Under the pieces are notes generated by a model that worked only from the letters and a program-made list of their open reading frames with translations, had not been told where the DNA came from and searched no databases. The position numbers were made by a program, and so were the translations under genes. A stretch of DNA of 64,000 nt from Paracoccus stylophorae. GTDB taxonomy: Bacteria; Pseudomonadota; Alphaproteobacteria; Rhodobacterales; Rhodobacteraceae. The stretch lies in assembly GCF_028553765.1 (NCBI RefSeq), contig NZ_CP067134.1, forward strand, positions 1,717,001-1,781,000, in the 5' to 3' direction. This document shows positions 8,008 through 17,214 of the stretch, in pieces (the stretch's first letter is position 1; the number at the start of each line of letters is the position of its first letter).

Positions 8008-9570
8008 TCACTCTGCCTCGTCGATGGGCAGGGCCACGAAGCGCGGCTCTCCGGCGCGGCGGATCAGCACCAGGATCGACTTGCGGCCGGCCTCGCGCGC
8101 CTCGTCGATACGGGCGGACAGCTCTGACAGGCTGGTGACCGGCTGCTGCCCCGCTTCGGTGATGATGTCGCCCGAGGCAAGACCCTTCTCGGCGGCCACG
8201 CCTTCGGGATCGACCGACTGCACGACCAGGCCCCGCATGTCCGACGACACGCCCAGCTCGGCCGCCAGTTCAGGCGTCAGCGTGGCCAGCGTCATGTCCA
8301 GCATCTCGGACTGGCTCGGCGTCTGCGGGGCGGCCTCGTGGGCATTGCCCTCGGCCAGTTCGCGCCGTCCCAGCGTCACGCTCAGCGTGCGCGGTTCGCC
8401 GTCGCGCTGCACGACCACGTCGACCGGCTCGCCGGCCGGTGCCTCGGCCACGCGGCGGACAAGGCCGCGCGTATCCTCGACCTCGGCGCCGTCAAAGCTG
8501 GTGATCACGTCGCCGGCCTTCATGCCGGCATCCTTGGCGGGTCCGTCGGGAACGTCGGTGACCATGGCCCCCGCATCGGCCGACAGGCCCAGCGCCTCGG
8601 CCATGTCCGGGGTGACGTCCTGGATCTTCACGCCCAGCCAGCCGCGCCGCGTCTCGCCATATTCCTGCAACTGGTTGACGACCTTGCTGACCACGTTCGA
8701 CGCCATCGAGAAGCCGATGCCGATCGAGCCGCCATTGGGCGACAGGATCGCGGTGTTCACGCCGATCACCTCGCCGTCCATGTTGAACAGCGGGCCGCCC
8801 GAATTGCCGCGATTGATGGCCGCATCGGTCTGAAGATAGTCGTCATAGGTGCCCGACAATTCGCGGTTGCGCGCCGACACGATCCCGGTCGAGGCGGAAA
8901 ACCCCTGCCCCAGCGGGTTGCCCAGCGCCAGCACCCAGTCGCCCACGCGGGCATCGTCGGAATCCCCGAAGGTGACGAACGGCACCGGATCGTCGCTGTC
9001 CACCTTCAGCAGCGCGACATCGGTGTTGGGATCGGTGCCGACCACCTCGGCCGGCAGGGTCATGCCGGAATAGAACTCGATCTCGATCTCGTCGGCGCCG
9101 TCGATGACGTGGTTGTTCGTGACGATATATCCGTCCGCCGAGATCACGAAGCCCGAGCCGAGCGCGTTCGACCGCTGCGGTGCGCGCGGGCGCTGTCCGT
9201 CGGGGCCGGGCATGCCCGGCATTCCGGGAAATCCGAAATCGCGGAACAGGTCCGAAAACGGGCTGCCGTCGGGGAACATCGGCCCCGGCCCACCGGCGGG
9301 TTGCGACACGACCGAGGTGGTGGTGATGTTCACGACGGCGGGAGAAACCTTTTCGACCAGATCGGCAAAGCTGTCATGCGCCGCATCCGGGTCGCGACCC
9401 TCGGTCACGTTCGACCCCAGCGGCTGGTTGTTCTTCGCGGCTTCCTGAGCCTGCTGGCTGGCTTCGGGTGACACGTCCGTGGTCGCCTGCTGGGCGCCCG
9501 CGAAGCCGAGGCCGAGTGTTACGGCAAGCACCGACGCGGTCAGGAGATGCCGAGGAGAAAGCGTCTTCAT
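8008..9570 (-). CDS. periplasmic serine endoprotease, DegP/HtrA (Do) family
   Basis: The 520-residue precursor has a cleavable signal peptide (residues about 1-26, ending near FAGAQQ), a trypsin-like domain with the full triad His154 (TNNHVID), Asp184 (NTDVALL) and Ser257 (NRGNSGGP), and two PDZ domains, the second ending in the basic-acidic tail ALPIDEAE. It degrades or refolds damaged envelope proteins. A Pro/Gly-rich insert (about 92-130) in the LA loop is typical of the alphaproteobacterial forms. The ATG at 9570 was chosen because GAGGA lies upstream and the signal peptide starts there; 9585 is an alternative. It follows hflK-hflC on the same strand after a terminator-like hairpin, so membrane-protein quality control genes are grouped. 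Confidence 0.93.
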   Translation of the reverse strand: MKTLSPRHLLTASVLAVTLGLGFAGAQQATTDVSPEASQQAQEAAKNNQPLGSNVTEGRDPDAAHDSFADLVEKVSPAVVNITTTSVVSQPAGGPGPMFPDGSPFSDLFRDFGFPGMPGMPGPDGQRPRAPQRSNALGSGFVISADGYIVTNNHVIDGADEIEIEFYSGMTLPAEVVGTDPNTDVALLKVDSDDPVPFVTFGDSDDARVGDWVLALGNPLGQGFSASTGIVSARNRELSGTYDDYLQTDAAINRGNSGGPLFNMDGEVIGVNTAILSPNGGSIGIGFSMASNVVSKVVNQLQEYGETRRGWLGVKIQDVTPDMAEALGLSADAGAMVTDVPDGPAKDAGMKAGDVITSFDGAEVEDTRGLVRRVAEAPAGEPVDVVVQRDGEPRTLSVTLGRRELAEGNAHEAAPQTPSQSEMLDMTLATLTPELAAELGVSSDMRGLVVQSVDPEGVAAEKGLASGDIITEAGQQPVTSLSELSARIDEAREAGRKSILVLIRRAGEPRFVALPIDEAE

Positions 9571-9787
9571 GCTGGATGTCCTCATCTTTCGGATTGTGTC
9601 GCGGGGCGAAACCGCCCCAAAGACGGGTGTGATATGAACGGAATATGGCCCCACGTTGCAAATAAACCACGCTCTCGCAGAATGAACTGATCGTGACTTT
9701 TGTTGCAACGCAACTCAGGGGCGGTCAGATCCGACGCGGCGTCGGAACGCCAATGGCCGCAAAGCCGGACCGGGCCGGCAAGGTGCG

Positions 9788-9819
9788 GCGGGGGCGGCGG
9801 CCTTCGCATCCGCCCCCGC
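9788..9819 (-). terminator. hairpin downstream of hflC
   Basis: GCGGGGGCGG and CCGCCCCCGC form perfect 10-bp arms around a 12-nt loop, 7 nt after the hflC stop codon. There is no clear U-tract. It separates hflKC from the promoter region of the HtrA gene. Confidence 0.5.
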
Positions 9820-9825
9820 TGGCGA

Positions 9826-11121
9826 TCAGTTGGACGCCGCGGCCGTATCGTCGGTCTGCGCGTCGGTGGCGTCTTCGGCGGCATCGTCCGCCGCCGCCGC
9901 TTCGCCAGAGGTATCCGCGGGCGCAGCGGTTTCATCGTCGGCCGGCGCGTCGGCCGCCTCAGCGCCACTTTCGGCCGGTTGGGCGGCCTCGTCCGGCGAC
10001 GCCCCGTCGGGCTGGTCCTCCGCCAGCGGCGCTGCGGGCACGACCGAGGTCGAGCTTTGCGGCGGAGTCGCCAGGCTTTCAGGCACCGGCGTCAGCTTCA
10101 CCCCGGCGGATTCGCCCAGCGGGTTGCCTTCGCGGTCCGTCACCTCGGGCGTGACCAGTTCCTCGTCCGAGACGCTGGCCTGCGGCGTCGTCGCGCCCGC
10201 AGACGAGCCCGGCGGCACCGGCGTCGGCGCCGGATTGGCGCGGCTGGAGCCGTCGTCGCGCAGATAGCTGAAGAACTCGCCGTCCGGCTGAATCACCAGG
10301 CTGCTGTTGCTGCCCTTCAGCGCGCGTTCATACGAGGTCATCGACCGGGTGAATGCGAAGAATTCCGGATCGCGGCCGAAAGCGTCGGCATAGATGGCGT
10401 TGCGTTCGGCATCGGCCTCGCCCCGGATCACCTCGGCGCGCTTGCCGGCCTCCGAGGTCAGTTCCACCACCGTCCGGTCCGCCGCCGCGCGGACGCGCTG
10501 CGCCGCCTCGCCGCCGCGGGCGATCTCGTCCGCCGCCTCGCGCTGGCGTTCGGCGCGCATCCGGGCATAGGTCGCGGTCAGGTTCTGTTCGGGCAGATCG
10601 GTCCGGGTCAGGCGCACGTCGATGATCTCGACCCCCAGCCCGGCCGAGTTCCTGCGCGCCTCGTCGCGGATCTGGTTCATCAGCCCGGTCCGGTCGTCCG
10701 ACAGCACGCTGGTCGAGGGAACCGAACCCAGAACCTCGCGGATGGCGGTGTTCACGATCGGCTCAAGCCGGCCAAGGGCGGTCTGGATGCCGCCGGTGCC
10801 GACCGCCTGACGAAAGCGCACCGGATCGGTGATCCGCCAGCGTGCGAAGGCATCGACCACAAGACGACGGTCGTCCAGCGGCGTGACCTCCAGCGGACTG
10901 GTCGGCAGGCCCAGGATGCGGTCGTCATATTTCACGACATTGTCCAGAAACGGCACCTTCACGCCGAGGCCGGGGGCTTCCTGCACATCGACGACGCGGC
11001 CAAGACGCAGGACAAGCGCCTTTTCGCGTTCATCCACGATGAACAACGACGCCATGACGACCACGGCCACGACGATCAGCGCCGGAATCGCCAGCGCGGA
11101 CAGTTTCAGTCTGCGGGCCAT
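9826..11121 (-). CDS. hflC: HflC, FtsH protease modulator, with long acidic C-terminal tail
   Basis: HflC is a membrane-anchored stomatin/prohibitin (SPFH) protein that assembles with HflK around FtsH and tunes its proteolysis. Residues about 8-28 form the membrane anchor (LSALAIPALIVVAVVVMASL), then the SPFH domain with EREKALVLRLGRV and a long helical stretch (RAERQREAADEIARGGEAAQ) follow. The recognisable family part ends near residue 300. The remaining 120 residues or so are Ala/Pro/Asp/Glu-rich and low in complexity, making the 431-residue protein much longer than typical HflC (roughly 300-335). Its start overlaps the hflK stop by one base (TGATG), so the two subunits are translationally coupled. 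Confidence 0.93.
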   Translation of the reverse strand: MARRLKLSALAIPALIVVAVVVMASLFIVDEREKALVLRLGRVVDVQEAPGLGVKVPFLDNVVKYDDRILGLPTSPLEVTPLDDRRLVVDAFARWRITDPVRFRQAVGTGGIQTALGRLEPIVNTAIREVLGSVPSTSVLSDDRTGLMNQIRDEARRNSAGLGVEIIDVRLTRTDLPEQNLTATYARMRAERQREAADEIARGGEAAQRVRAAADRTVVELTSEAGKRAEVIRGEADAERNAIYADAFGRDPEFFAFTRSMTSYERALKGSNSSLVIQPDGEFFSYLRDDGSSRANPAPTPVPPGSSAGATTPQASVSDEELVTPEVTDREGNPLGESAGVKLTPVPESLATPPQSSTSVVPAAPLAEDQPDGASPDEAAQPAESGAEAADAPADDETAAPADTSGEAAAADDAAEDATDAQTDDTAAASN

Positions 11122-12374
11122 CAGTTGGTCCCTCCTGCGGTGGCACTGGTGCGGTTGGGGTTGGTGCGGTTGGTGTTGTCGGCGGCGCTGTCGTCCGCTC
11201 CGGACGAACTGCGCAGACGGTCAAGCGGAAGATAGGGCACCACGCCCGACCCGCCCTGCCCGGTCGTGCCTTCGCCCAGGATCACCTTCTCCACGTCTCC
11301 CAGGACCTTCTCCATCGTTTCCAGATACATGCGACGCCGCGTCACCTCGGGCGCCTTCACATATTCCTCGTAGATCGAATTGAACCGCGCGGCCTCACCC
11401 TGCGCGTTGTTCACCGCCTCGGCGCGATAGCCTTCGGCCTGTTCCAGCGTCGCCGCCGCGTCGCCGCGGGCCTGCGCCAGAACGCGGTTGGCATAGGCAT
11501 CGGCCTCTTTCTCAAGCCGGTCGCGTTCCTGCTGGGCTGCCTGCACCTCGCGGAAGGCGTCGATCACCTCGGCCGGCGGGTCGGCGCGGTCAAGGTTGAC
11601 CCGCACCACGTTGATCCCCGACTGATAGGCGTCCAGCGTGCGCTGGACCGCGTCGCTCAGATCGTTGGCGATGGCGCCCCGGTCGCGGTTCAGGATCGGT
11701 GCCAGTTCGGACCGCGCGATGATGTCGCGCATCGCGGATTCGGCGACGGCGCGGATCGTGTCGGCCGGATCGGCCAGGTTGAACAGGTATTTTTCGGGGT
11801 CCGAGATGTTCCAGACGACCTGATATTCCATGTCCACGATGTTCTGGTCGCGGGTCAGCATCAGCCCGCTGTCCATCGGGCCCGACCGGCCGGTGCCGAT
11901 CTCGGTCACGCGTTCGTTGGTGACCGGCACGACCTCGGCGGTCACGAAGGGCCAGGGCGCAAAGTTCAGACCCTCGCTGCCCACGGCCACCGCGCGGCCG
12001 AACAGGAACTCGACGCTTTTTTCGTTGGTCTGCACGCGATAGAAGCTGGCAAAACCCCACAGGGCGACCGCGACCAGCCCGGCAATGGCCAGGGTCGAAC
12101 GGTTCAGGCCGAAACCCGGCCCCGACGGGCCGCGCCCGCCGCCGCCGGTGCCGTTCCCGCCGCCGCGCCCGCCCATCAGCACGCGCAGCCGCTCCTGGCC
12201 CTTTTTCATCAGCTCTTCGATCTCGGGCATCTGCTCGCCCGGTCCGGGCCTGCGCGGGCCTCCGCGCGGGGGCTGCTGGTCGCCCCAGGGGCGATTGGAC
12301 GGACGCTTGCCGCGGTCGTCGTCATCGTCCCCACCACCATTGCCACCACCGCCCCAAGGGCCCTGATTTGCCAT
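11121..12374 (-). CDS. hflK: HflK, FtsH protease modulator
   Basis: The 417-residue partner of HflC has a Gly/Asp-rich N-terminus (MANQGPWGGGGNGGGDDDDD) and a basic, Pro-rich cytoplasmic region. These are followed by a membrane segment near residues 95-115 (STLAIAGLVAVALWGFASFY), the SPFH domain with NEKSVEFLFGRAVAVGSEGL, and a helix holding QEERDRLEKEADAYANRVLA-like sequence. The C-terminus is Ser/Thr/Asn-rich. The ATG at 12374 has AAGG 8 nt upstream; upstream in-frame sequence is not HflK-like. Together with hflC it forms a two-gene operon placed between glutathione reductase and HtrA genes. Confidence 0.94.
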   Translation of the reverse strand: MANQGPWGGGGNGGGDDDDDRGKRPSNRPWGDQQPPRGGPRRPGPGEQMPEIEELMKKGQERLRVLMGGRGGGNGTGGGGRGPSGPGFGLNRSTLAIAGLVAVALWGFASFYRVQTNEKSVEFLFGRAVAVGSEGLNFAPWPFVTAEVVPVTNERVTEIGTGRSGPMDSGLMLTRDQNIVDMEYQVVWNISDPEKYLFNLADPADTIRAVAESAMRDIIARSELAPILNRDRGAIANDLSDAVQRTLDAYQSGINVVRVNLDRADPPAEVIDAFREVQAAQQERDRLEKEADAYANRVLAQARGDAAATLEQAEGYRAEAVNNAQGEAARFNSIYEEYVKAPEVTRRRMYLETMEKVLGDVEKVILGEGTTGQGGSGVVPYLPLDRLRSSSGADDSAADNTNRTNPNRTSATAGGTN

Positions 12375-12478
12375 ATGCTCGACCTTCTTTCCCTGATTAT
12401 TCCGTTCGTTGCAAACTGGGGTTCGGGTGGCGGATGTGCAACCCTGCCGGCCCCGCAATCAACCCCTGCCCGCCCCGA

Positions 12479-13861
12479 TCACGCGACTTTCGCGGCATCG
12501 TGACGCCGTGTGGGATGCCGCATCGTCACCAGTTCCTCGGCCGCGGTCGGATGGACCGCCATCGTCGCATCGAAATCCGCCTTGGTGCAGCCCATCGTGA
12601 TCGGGATCGCCGCGATCTGGATCATCTCGCCGGCCTCGGGCCCGAAAATGTGGCAGCCAAGCACCCGGTCGGTCTCGGGCTCGACCAGCAGCTTCATCAG
12701 CGTACGCGCGTTCGATCCTGCAAACATCGACCGCATCGGCCGGAACACCGCCGAATAGACATCGACCGGGCCGCGCCCGCGCGCCTCTTCCTCGGTCAGC
12801 CCGATCGAGCCCAGCTCGCCCGGCCGCAGATAGACCGCGCTGGCGACCAGATCGTGCCGGACCTTGCGCGGCCGGGCACCGAAGATGGTGTCGGCAAAGG
12901 CATGACCCTCGCGAATGGCAACGGGCGTCAGGTTCACCCGGTCGGTGACATCGCCCACGGCAAAGATCGACGGGACCGAGCTTTGCGACCATTCATCGAC
13001 TTCGATCGCGCCGGTGGGACGCAGCCTGACGCCGGTATTCTCAAGCCCCAGACCCCCGGTATAGGGGCTGCGCCCGGTGGCGAAGAACACCGCGTCGAAA
13101 TGATCGGTGCTGCCGTCGCTGAACTGCACCGCGATCCGCCCCGCCTCCTTCGACAGCCGCACCGGGGTCAGGCCCAGACGCAGATCGACGCCGATATCGG
13201 TCAGTTGCTGGGTGGCCATCTCGCGCGCCTCAAGATCGAAGCCGCGCAGCACCATATCGCCGCGATAGGCCTGGGACGTATCGACGCCCATGCCGTTCAG
13301 GATCGTCGCGTATTCGCAGGCGATGAAGCCGCCGCCGACCAGCAGCGCGCGCCGGGGCAATTCGTCCATCAGGAACAGATCGTCCGAGACAAGCGCGTGT
13401 TCGTCGCCCGGAATCCCGATCCGCGCCGGCCGGCCGCCGACGGCGATCAGGATATGCTTGGCGGATTTGCGCGTGCCGTCGGCCAGTTCGACCGTGTGGT
13501 GATCGGCCAGACGCGCGCGCTGGTGGAATATCTGCACACCCGCGCGTTCGGCGTTGCGGGTATAGGCGTTCTCAAGCCGGGTCAGCTCCTCGTCCAGCTT
13601 GCCGCGAAAGGCGGTCCAGTCGAAGTGGCCGGTCTGCGCCTGTTGCCAGCCATATCCCCGCATCTCTTCGGCCAGCAGCGGGGCCTGGCTGGCGAAGATC
13701 ATCAGCTTCTTGGGCACGCAGCCCCGGATGACGCAGGTGCCGCCCATCCGGCTTTCCTCGGCCAGACCGACGCGGGCGCCGTGTTCGCCCGCCGCGATCC
13801 GGGCCGCGCGCACCCCGCCCGAGCCGCCGCCGATGACGAACAGATCATAATCGAAGGTCAT
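12479..13861 (-). CDS. gor: glutathione-disulfide reductase
   Basis: The 460-residue flavoprotein reduces GSSG with NADPH in the cytoplasm. Visible marks are the N-terminal FAD-binding VIGGGSGGVRAARIA, the redox-active disulfide in GGTCVIRGCVPKKL (C-x4-C), the NADPH-binding ALLVGGGFIACEYA, the second FAD motif SIFAVGDVTDR and the C-terminal interface with the acid-base His in HPTAAEELV. The specific spacing VIRGCVPKK separates it from lipoamide dehydrogenase and mercuric reductase. It overlaps the rpiA stop by 4 nt (ATGA), indicating co-translation with ribose-5-phosphate isomerase, which fits pentose-phosphate NADPH supply to glutathione reduction. Confidence 0.95.
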   Translation of the reverse strand: MTFDYDLFVIGGGSGGVRAARIAAGEHGARVGLAEESRMGGTCVIRGCVPKKLMIFASQAPLLAEEMRGYGWQQAQTGHFDWTAFRGKLDEELTRLENAYTRNAERAGVQIFHQRARLADHHTVELADGTRKSAKHILIAVGGRPARIGIPGDEHALVSDDLFLMDELPRRALLVGGGFIACEYATILNGMGVDTSQAYRGDMVLRGFDLEAREMATQQLTDIGVDLRLGLTPVRLSKEAGRIAVQFSDGSTDHFDAVFFATGRSPYTGGLGLENTGVRLRPTGAIEVDEWSQSSVPSIFAVGDVTDRVNLTPVAIREGHAFADTIFGARPRKVRHDLVASAVYLRPGELGSIGLTEEEARGRGPVDVYSAVFRPMRSMFAGSNARTLMKLLVEPETDRVLGCHIFGPEAGEMIQIAAIPITMGCTKADFDATMAVHPTAAEELVTMRHPTRRHDAAKVA

Positions 13862-14622
13862 AGTTCCCGGCCTCCCTCGCCCGCCAGCAGGTCGGCGTCG
13901 ATCCCTGCCTCTCGATTCAGTTCCACGACCGACCCGTCGGCCTTGCCGATGATCGCCAGATCGCACATTCCCAGAAACAGCCCGTGTTCGACCACACCCG
14001 GAATCGCGGCCAGCGCATGGGCCAGCGCGACCGGATCGTGGATCACCTCAAGATGCAGGTCCAGGATCAGGTTGCCTTCGTCCGTGACCCAGGGATCGCT
14101 GTCCTTCAGGCGCTGCATCACGTCATGGCCTTCCATGTCCAGCGCGGCCAGCGCGCGCCGGATCAGCGTGCGCGTGGTCTCGAAGCCGAACTGCAACACC
14201 TCGACCGGCAGCGGAAATGCGCCAAGCTGATCGACGATCTTGCCCGGATCGGCGATGACCACCATCCGGTCGCTGGCCGCCGCGACGATCTTTTCCCGCA
14301 GATGCGCGCCGCCGCCGCCCTTGATCAGATGCAGGTCCGGATCGACCTCGTCGGCGCCGTCGATGGTCAGGTCCAGCCAGCGGACCTCGTCCAGCGTCTC
14401 GACCTTCAGGCCCAGATCGCAGGCCAGATCGGCCGTCGCCTTCGACGTCGCCGCACAGCGCAGCGACAGGTTCTCGGCGCGGGCGCGGTCGGCCAGTTCC
14501 CGCACCATGATGCTGGCGGTCGAGCCGGTGCCAAGCCCCAGCTTCATCCCGTCCTCGACCAGCGCGACGGCGGCACGCGCCGCCGCCAGCTTGGCCGGAT
14601 CGGGCTGAGAAGATTGCGACAT
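13858..14622 (-). CDS. rpiA: ribose-5-phosphate isomerase A
   Basis: The 254-residue enzyme interconverts ribose-5-phosphate and ribulose-5-phosphate in the non-oxidative pentose phosphate pathway. Family motifs are present: GLGTGSTASIMVREL near residue 29-43, TSKATADLACDLGL, DLTIDGADEVDPDLHLIKGG with the catalytic Asp pair, GGGAHLREKIVAAAS with the active Glu-Lys, and VIADPGKIVDQLG. The start ATG at 14622 has AGAGGAG about 10 nt upstream. A TATAAC hexamer at 14653-14658 on the minus strand could be its -10 element. It is the first gene of a two-gene unit with gor. Confidence 0.96.
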   Translation of the reverse strand: MSQSSQPDPAKLAAARAAVALVEDGMKLGLGTGSTASIMVRELADRARAENLSLRCAATSKATADLACDLGLKVETLDEVRWLDLTIDGADEVDPDLHLIKGGGGAHLREKIVAAASDRMVVIADPGKIVDQLGAFPLPVEVLQFGFETTRTLIRRALAALDMEGHDVMQRLKDSDPWVTDEGNLILDLHLEVIHDPVALAHALAAIPGVVEHGLFLGMCDLAIIGKADGSVVELNREAGIDADLLAGEGGREL

Positions 14623-14714
14623 CGAACACTCCTCTGTGTCGGGTTGGGGGCGGTTATAGGCGATGCGGCCGCCAAGCGCGAGAGGTCAGCCCGCCGCACC
14701 GGATCGCGCCCCGA

Positions 14715-15848
14715 TCACAGCCTTTTCAGCGTTTCGGGCAGAATCACGGTGACGGTCGTGCCCGCGCCGCGCTGGCTGTCGATCTTCAGGCGGCCGCGAT
14801 GACGGTTGACGATATGCTTGACGATGGCCAGCCCCAGCCCGGTGCCGCCCTGCGCCCGCGACCGGTGCGCATCGACGCGATAGAACCGTTCCGTCAGGCG
14901 CGGCAGGTGCAGCCCGTCGATGCCGTCGCCGCGATCCGCGATCTCGACCGCCCAGCCCGGACCGCGCAGCAGCGGTTCGCGGTCGATCCGCGCCAGCCGC
15001 ACGCCCAGCCAGCCGCCCGATCCGCCGTATTTCAGCGCGTTGTCGACAAGGTTCTGGAACACCTGAACCAGCTGGTCGGCATCGCCCGGCACGCGAATCG
15101 TGCCGTCCAGACCGTCGGATTCGATATGGACGCCGGCGGCGTGCGCGGCCGGTCCCATCGTCGCCAGCACCTCGCGCAGCAGCATGGCCAGATCGACATG
15201 CTGCGCCGGACGGCTGCGTTCACCGGCCTGCACCCGGCTCAGGCACAGCAGATCGGCGATCAGCCGGTTCATCCGCGCAGCCTCGGAGTCCATGATATCC
15301 AGAAAACGGTCGCGCGCGGCGGGATCGTCGCGGGCCGGACCGCGCAGCGTCTGGATAAAGCCGGTCATCGCGGTCAGCGGCGTTTTCAACTCGTGGCTGA
15401 CATTGGCGACGAAATCGCGGCGCAGCTGTTCGGCCTCCTCGGCCGCCGAGCGGTCGATGATCGCCACCGTCGCGCCGCGCCCCAGCGCGGGCGGCAAGGG
15501 CGCCACGGTGATCTCGGCCGCGACCAGTCGCCCGTCGGCCGCGATCTGGGCGCGCAACCGTGCCGGCCCGTCCTGCGGCGCGTGTCGTTGCGCATCCGGC
15601 CCAAGCTGCGGCCCAAGCTGCGGCCCGGGCGGTGTCGGCGATTCCGGGTCTAGCGCCCGATCCAGCGCCGCGATCACATCCGGGTGGCGCAGGATGGTGA
15701 CGAAGGGCCGGTTCAGCAGATCCGGGCCGAACAGCGCCTCTGCCGCGCGGTTCGCGGCAATGGTGCGGGCCTGCCCGTCGACGGCCAGCATCGGGATCGG
15801 AACGCCGTCCAGCAGGCCCGCCACACGGCGCCGCCCGTCCCGCCTCAT
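14715..15848 (-). CDS. PhoR-like PAS sensor histidine kinase without membrane segments
   Basis: The 377-residue kinase has an N-terminal PAS domain (about 8-110, VPIPMLAVDGQARTIAANRA), a HisKA domain with VSHELKTPLTAMTGF, and an HATPase_c domain with QNLVDNALKYG, EIADRGDGID and GGTGLGLAIVKHIV. This matches the PhoR subgroup best. No membrane segment precedes the PAS domain, so it should be soluble. No response regulator or pst genes are adjacent; instead it overlaps the gamma-carbonic-anhydrase-like gene by 4 nt (ATGA). A 12-bp tandem repeat gives a GPQLGPQLG stretch in the linker after the PAS core. The input signal is unknown, and the phosphate role is inferred from family only. Confidence 0.86.
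   Translation of the reverse strand: MRRDGRRRVAGLLDGVPIPMLAVDGQARTIAANRAAEALFGPDLLNRPFVTILRHPDVIAALDRALDPESPTPPGPQLGPQLGPDAQRHAPQDGPARLRAQIAADGRLVAAEITVAPLPPALGRGATVAIIDRSAAEEAEQLRRDFVANVSHELKTPLTAMTGFIQTLRGPARDDPAARDRFLDIMDSEAARMNRLIADLLCLSRVQAGERSRPAQHVDLAMLLREVLATMGPAAHAAGVHIESDGLDGTIRVPGDADQLVQVFQNLVDNALKYGGSGGWLGVRLARIDREPLLRGPGWAVEIADRGDGIDGLHLPRLTERFYRVDAHRSRAQGGTGLGLAIVKHIVNRHRGRLKIDSQRGAGTTVTVILPETLKRL
15598..15621. repeat. 12-bp tandem repeat inside the kinase gene
   Basis: GGCCCAAGCTGC occurs twice in a row, followed by a partial third unit (GGCCC). It encodes GPQL repeats in a linker and preserves frame, so length could vary between strains without loss of function. Confidence 0.7.
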
Positions 15849-16366
15849 TCCACCCGCCGCAGCCCGGACCGGAACCGCGCCGCGTTGGCGCGATAGCGTT
15901 CGGCCGATTGACGCAGCGCCGCCTGCGCCGCATCGTCCAGCATCCGCACCACCTTGCCCGGCGCGCCCATCACCAGCGCACCGGCGGGAATCTTTTTGCC
16001 CTCGGCGATCAGGGCGCCGGCCCCGATCAGCGCACCGGCGCCGATCTTCGCGCCGTTCAGGATCGTGGCGCCCATGCCGACCAGCGCGCCGTCGCCGATG
16101 GTGCAGCCATGCAGGATCGCGCGATGCCCGATGGTGCAATCCGCGCCGATGATCAGCGGATGGCCGGGATCGGTGTGACAGACGCACAGATCCTGCACGT
16201 TGCTGCCGGGACCCACGCGGATCTCCTCGTTATCGCCGCGCAGCACCGCGCCCCACCAGACCGATGCCCCGTCCTGCAACACGACGCGGCCCATCAGCTG
16301 CGCATCGGCGGCGACCCATGCGTCCTTGGCGATCTGCGGCGCGATTCCGTCCAGTTCCCAGATCAT
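15845..16366 (-). CDS. gamma-carbonic anhydrase family protein (left-handed beta-helix, YrdA/CaiE-like)
   Basis: The 173-residue trimeric hexapeptide-repeat protein shows repeated hexads such as [29 protein letters not shown] and [14 protein letters not shown]. Three His residues at CHTD, GHRAI and LHGC are placed like the metal ligands of gamma-class carbonic anhydrases, so a bound Zn or Fe is likely. Whether it hydrates CO2 is uncertain, because many bacterial relatives show no activity in vitro. The C-terminal helix ([20 protein letters not shown]) is standard. It overlaps the guanylate kinase stop and the kinase start by 4 nt each, so three genes are tightly coupled. Confidence 0.9.
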   Translation of the reverse strand: MIWELDGIAPQIAKDAWVAADAQLMGRVVLQDGASVWWGAVLRGDNEEIRVGPGSNVQDLCVCHTDPGHPLIIGADCTIGHRAILHGCTIGDGALVGMGATILNGAKIGAGALIGAGALIAEGKKIPAGALVMGAPGKVVRMLDDAAQAALRQSAERYRANAARFRSGLRRVE

Positions 16367-16995
16367 GCGCTTTCCTCCTCCATCAATCGCTTGACGAACG
16401 CGCCCAGCCCGCCCTGCCGGTCGCGGCGCAGCCGTTCGGCGGTGAGGATGGCGCGCAGCCGCGCGTCGGTTTCGTCCAGATCGTCGTTGATCAGCACGTA
16501 ATCGTATTCGGCCCAGTGGCTGATCTCGGCCCGGCTTTTCAGCATCCGGCCGGCGATGACCGCATCGCTGTCCTGCCCGCGCCCGCGCAGCCGCCGTTCC
16601 AGTTCCGGCAGCGACGGCGGCAGCACGAAGATCGACACCACGTGACCGCCCAGGGGCGAGGCGCGGATCTGCTGGCCGCCCTGCCAGTCGACATCGAACA
16701 GCGTGTCGCGGCCTTCCTCCATCGCGGCCTCGACCGGCGCGCGCGGAGAGCCGTAGAGATTGCCGAACACCTCGGCATGTTCCAGCATCTGCCCCTGCGC
16801 GACCAGCGCGCGGAAATCCTCATGGGTGGTGAAATAGTAATGCTGCCCGTCCACCTCGCCCGGACGCGGGGGCCGGGTCGTGGCCGACACGGAAAAGCGC
16901 AGACTGGGGTCCCAGTCCATCAGCCGCCGTGCCAGGGTGGACTTGCCCGCGCCCGAGGGCGAAGACAGGATGATCAGCAACCCGGTGCGGTCCAT
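16363..16995 (-). CDS. gmk: guanylate kinase
   Basis: The 210-residue enzyme phosphorylates GMP to GDP with ATP, an essential step in purine nucleotide supply. The P-loop [15 protein letters not shown] is at about 8-22, and the GMP-binding region holds [20 protein letters not shown] and [20 protein letters not shown]. It ends with LIDEAE-type helices characteristic of the family ([20 protein letters not shown]). The ATG at 16995 was chosen with GGGGA about 9 nt upstream; the frame opens with a TTG at 17010 and another ATG at 17001. It heads the gmk-gamma-CA-kinase unit. Confidence 0.95.
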   Translation of the reverse strand: MDRTGLLIILSSPSGAGKSTLARRLMDWDPSLRFSVSATTRPPRPGEVDGQHYYFTTHEDFRALVAQGQMLEHAEVFGNLYGSPRAPVEAAMEEGRDTLFDVDWQGGQQIRASPLGGHVVSIFVLPPSLPELERRLRGRGQDSDAVIAGRMLKSRAEISHWAEYDYVLINDDLDETDARLRAILTAERLRRDRQGGLGAFVKRLMEEESA

Positions 16996-17214
16996 CGGCA
17001 TTTTCCCCAAGCGTCAGCGTCGTTTGACGGGGATGGACCAGCGGCGGCAGGGGGTCAAGTGCCGACGCCGGGCCGGCGCGCACGGGCGTGTCGCCGAGGG
17101 TGCGGTCGCGCGATTGTCTTAACCATTCGTCAGGAAAGATCTGGGCGGCGCGGCGCGCGATGCGATATGCTGGCGCGAACGGCAGGGGCGGATCAGCATC
17201 CGCGTGGCCGGAAA

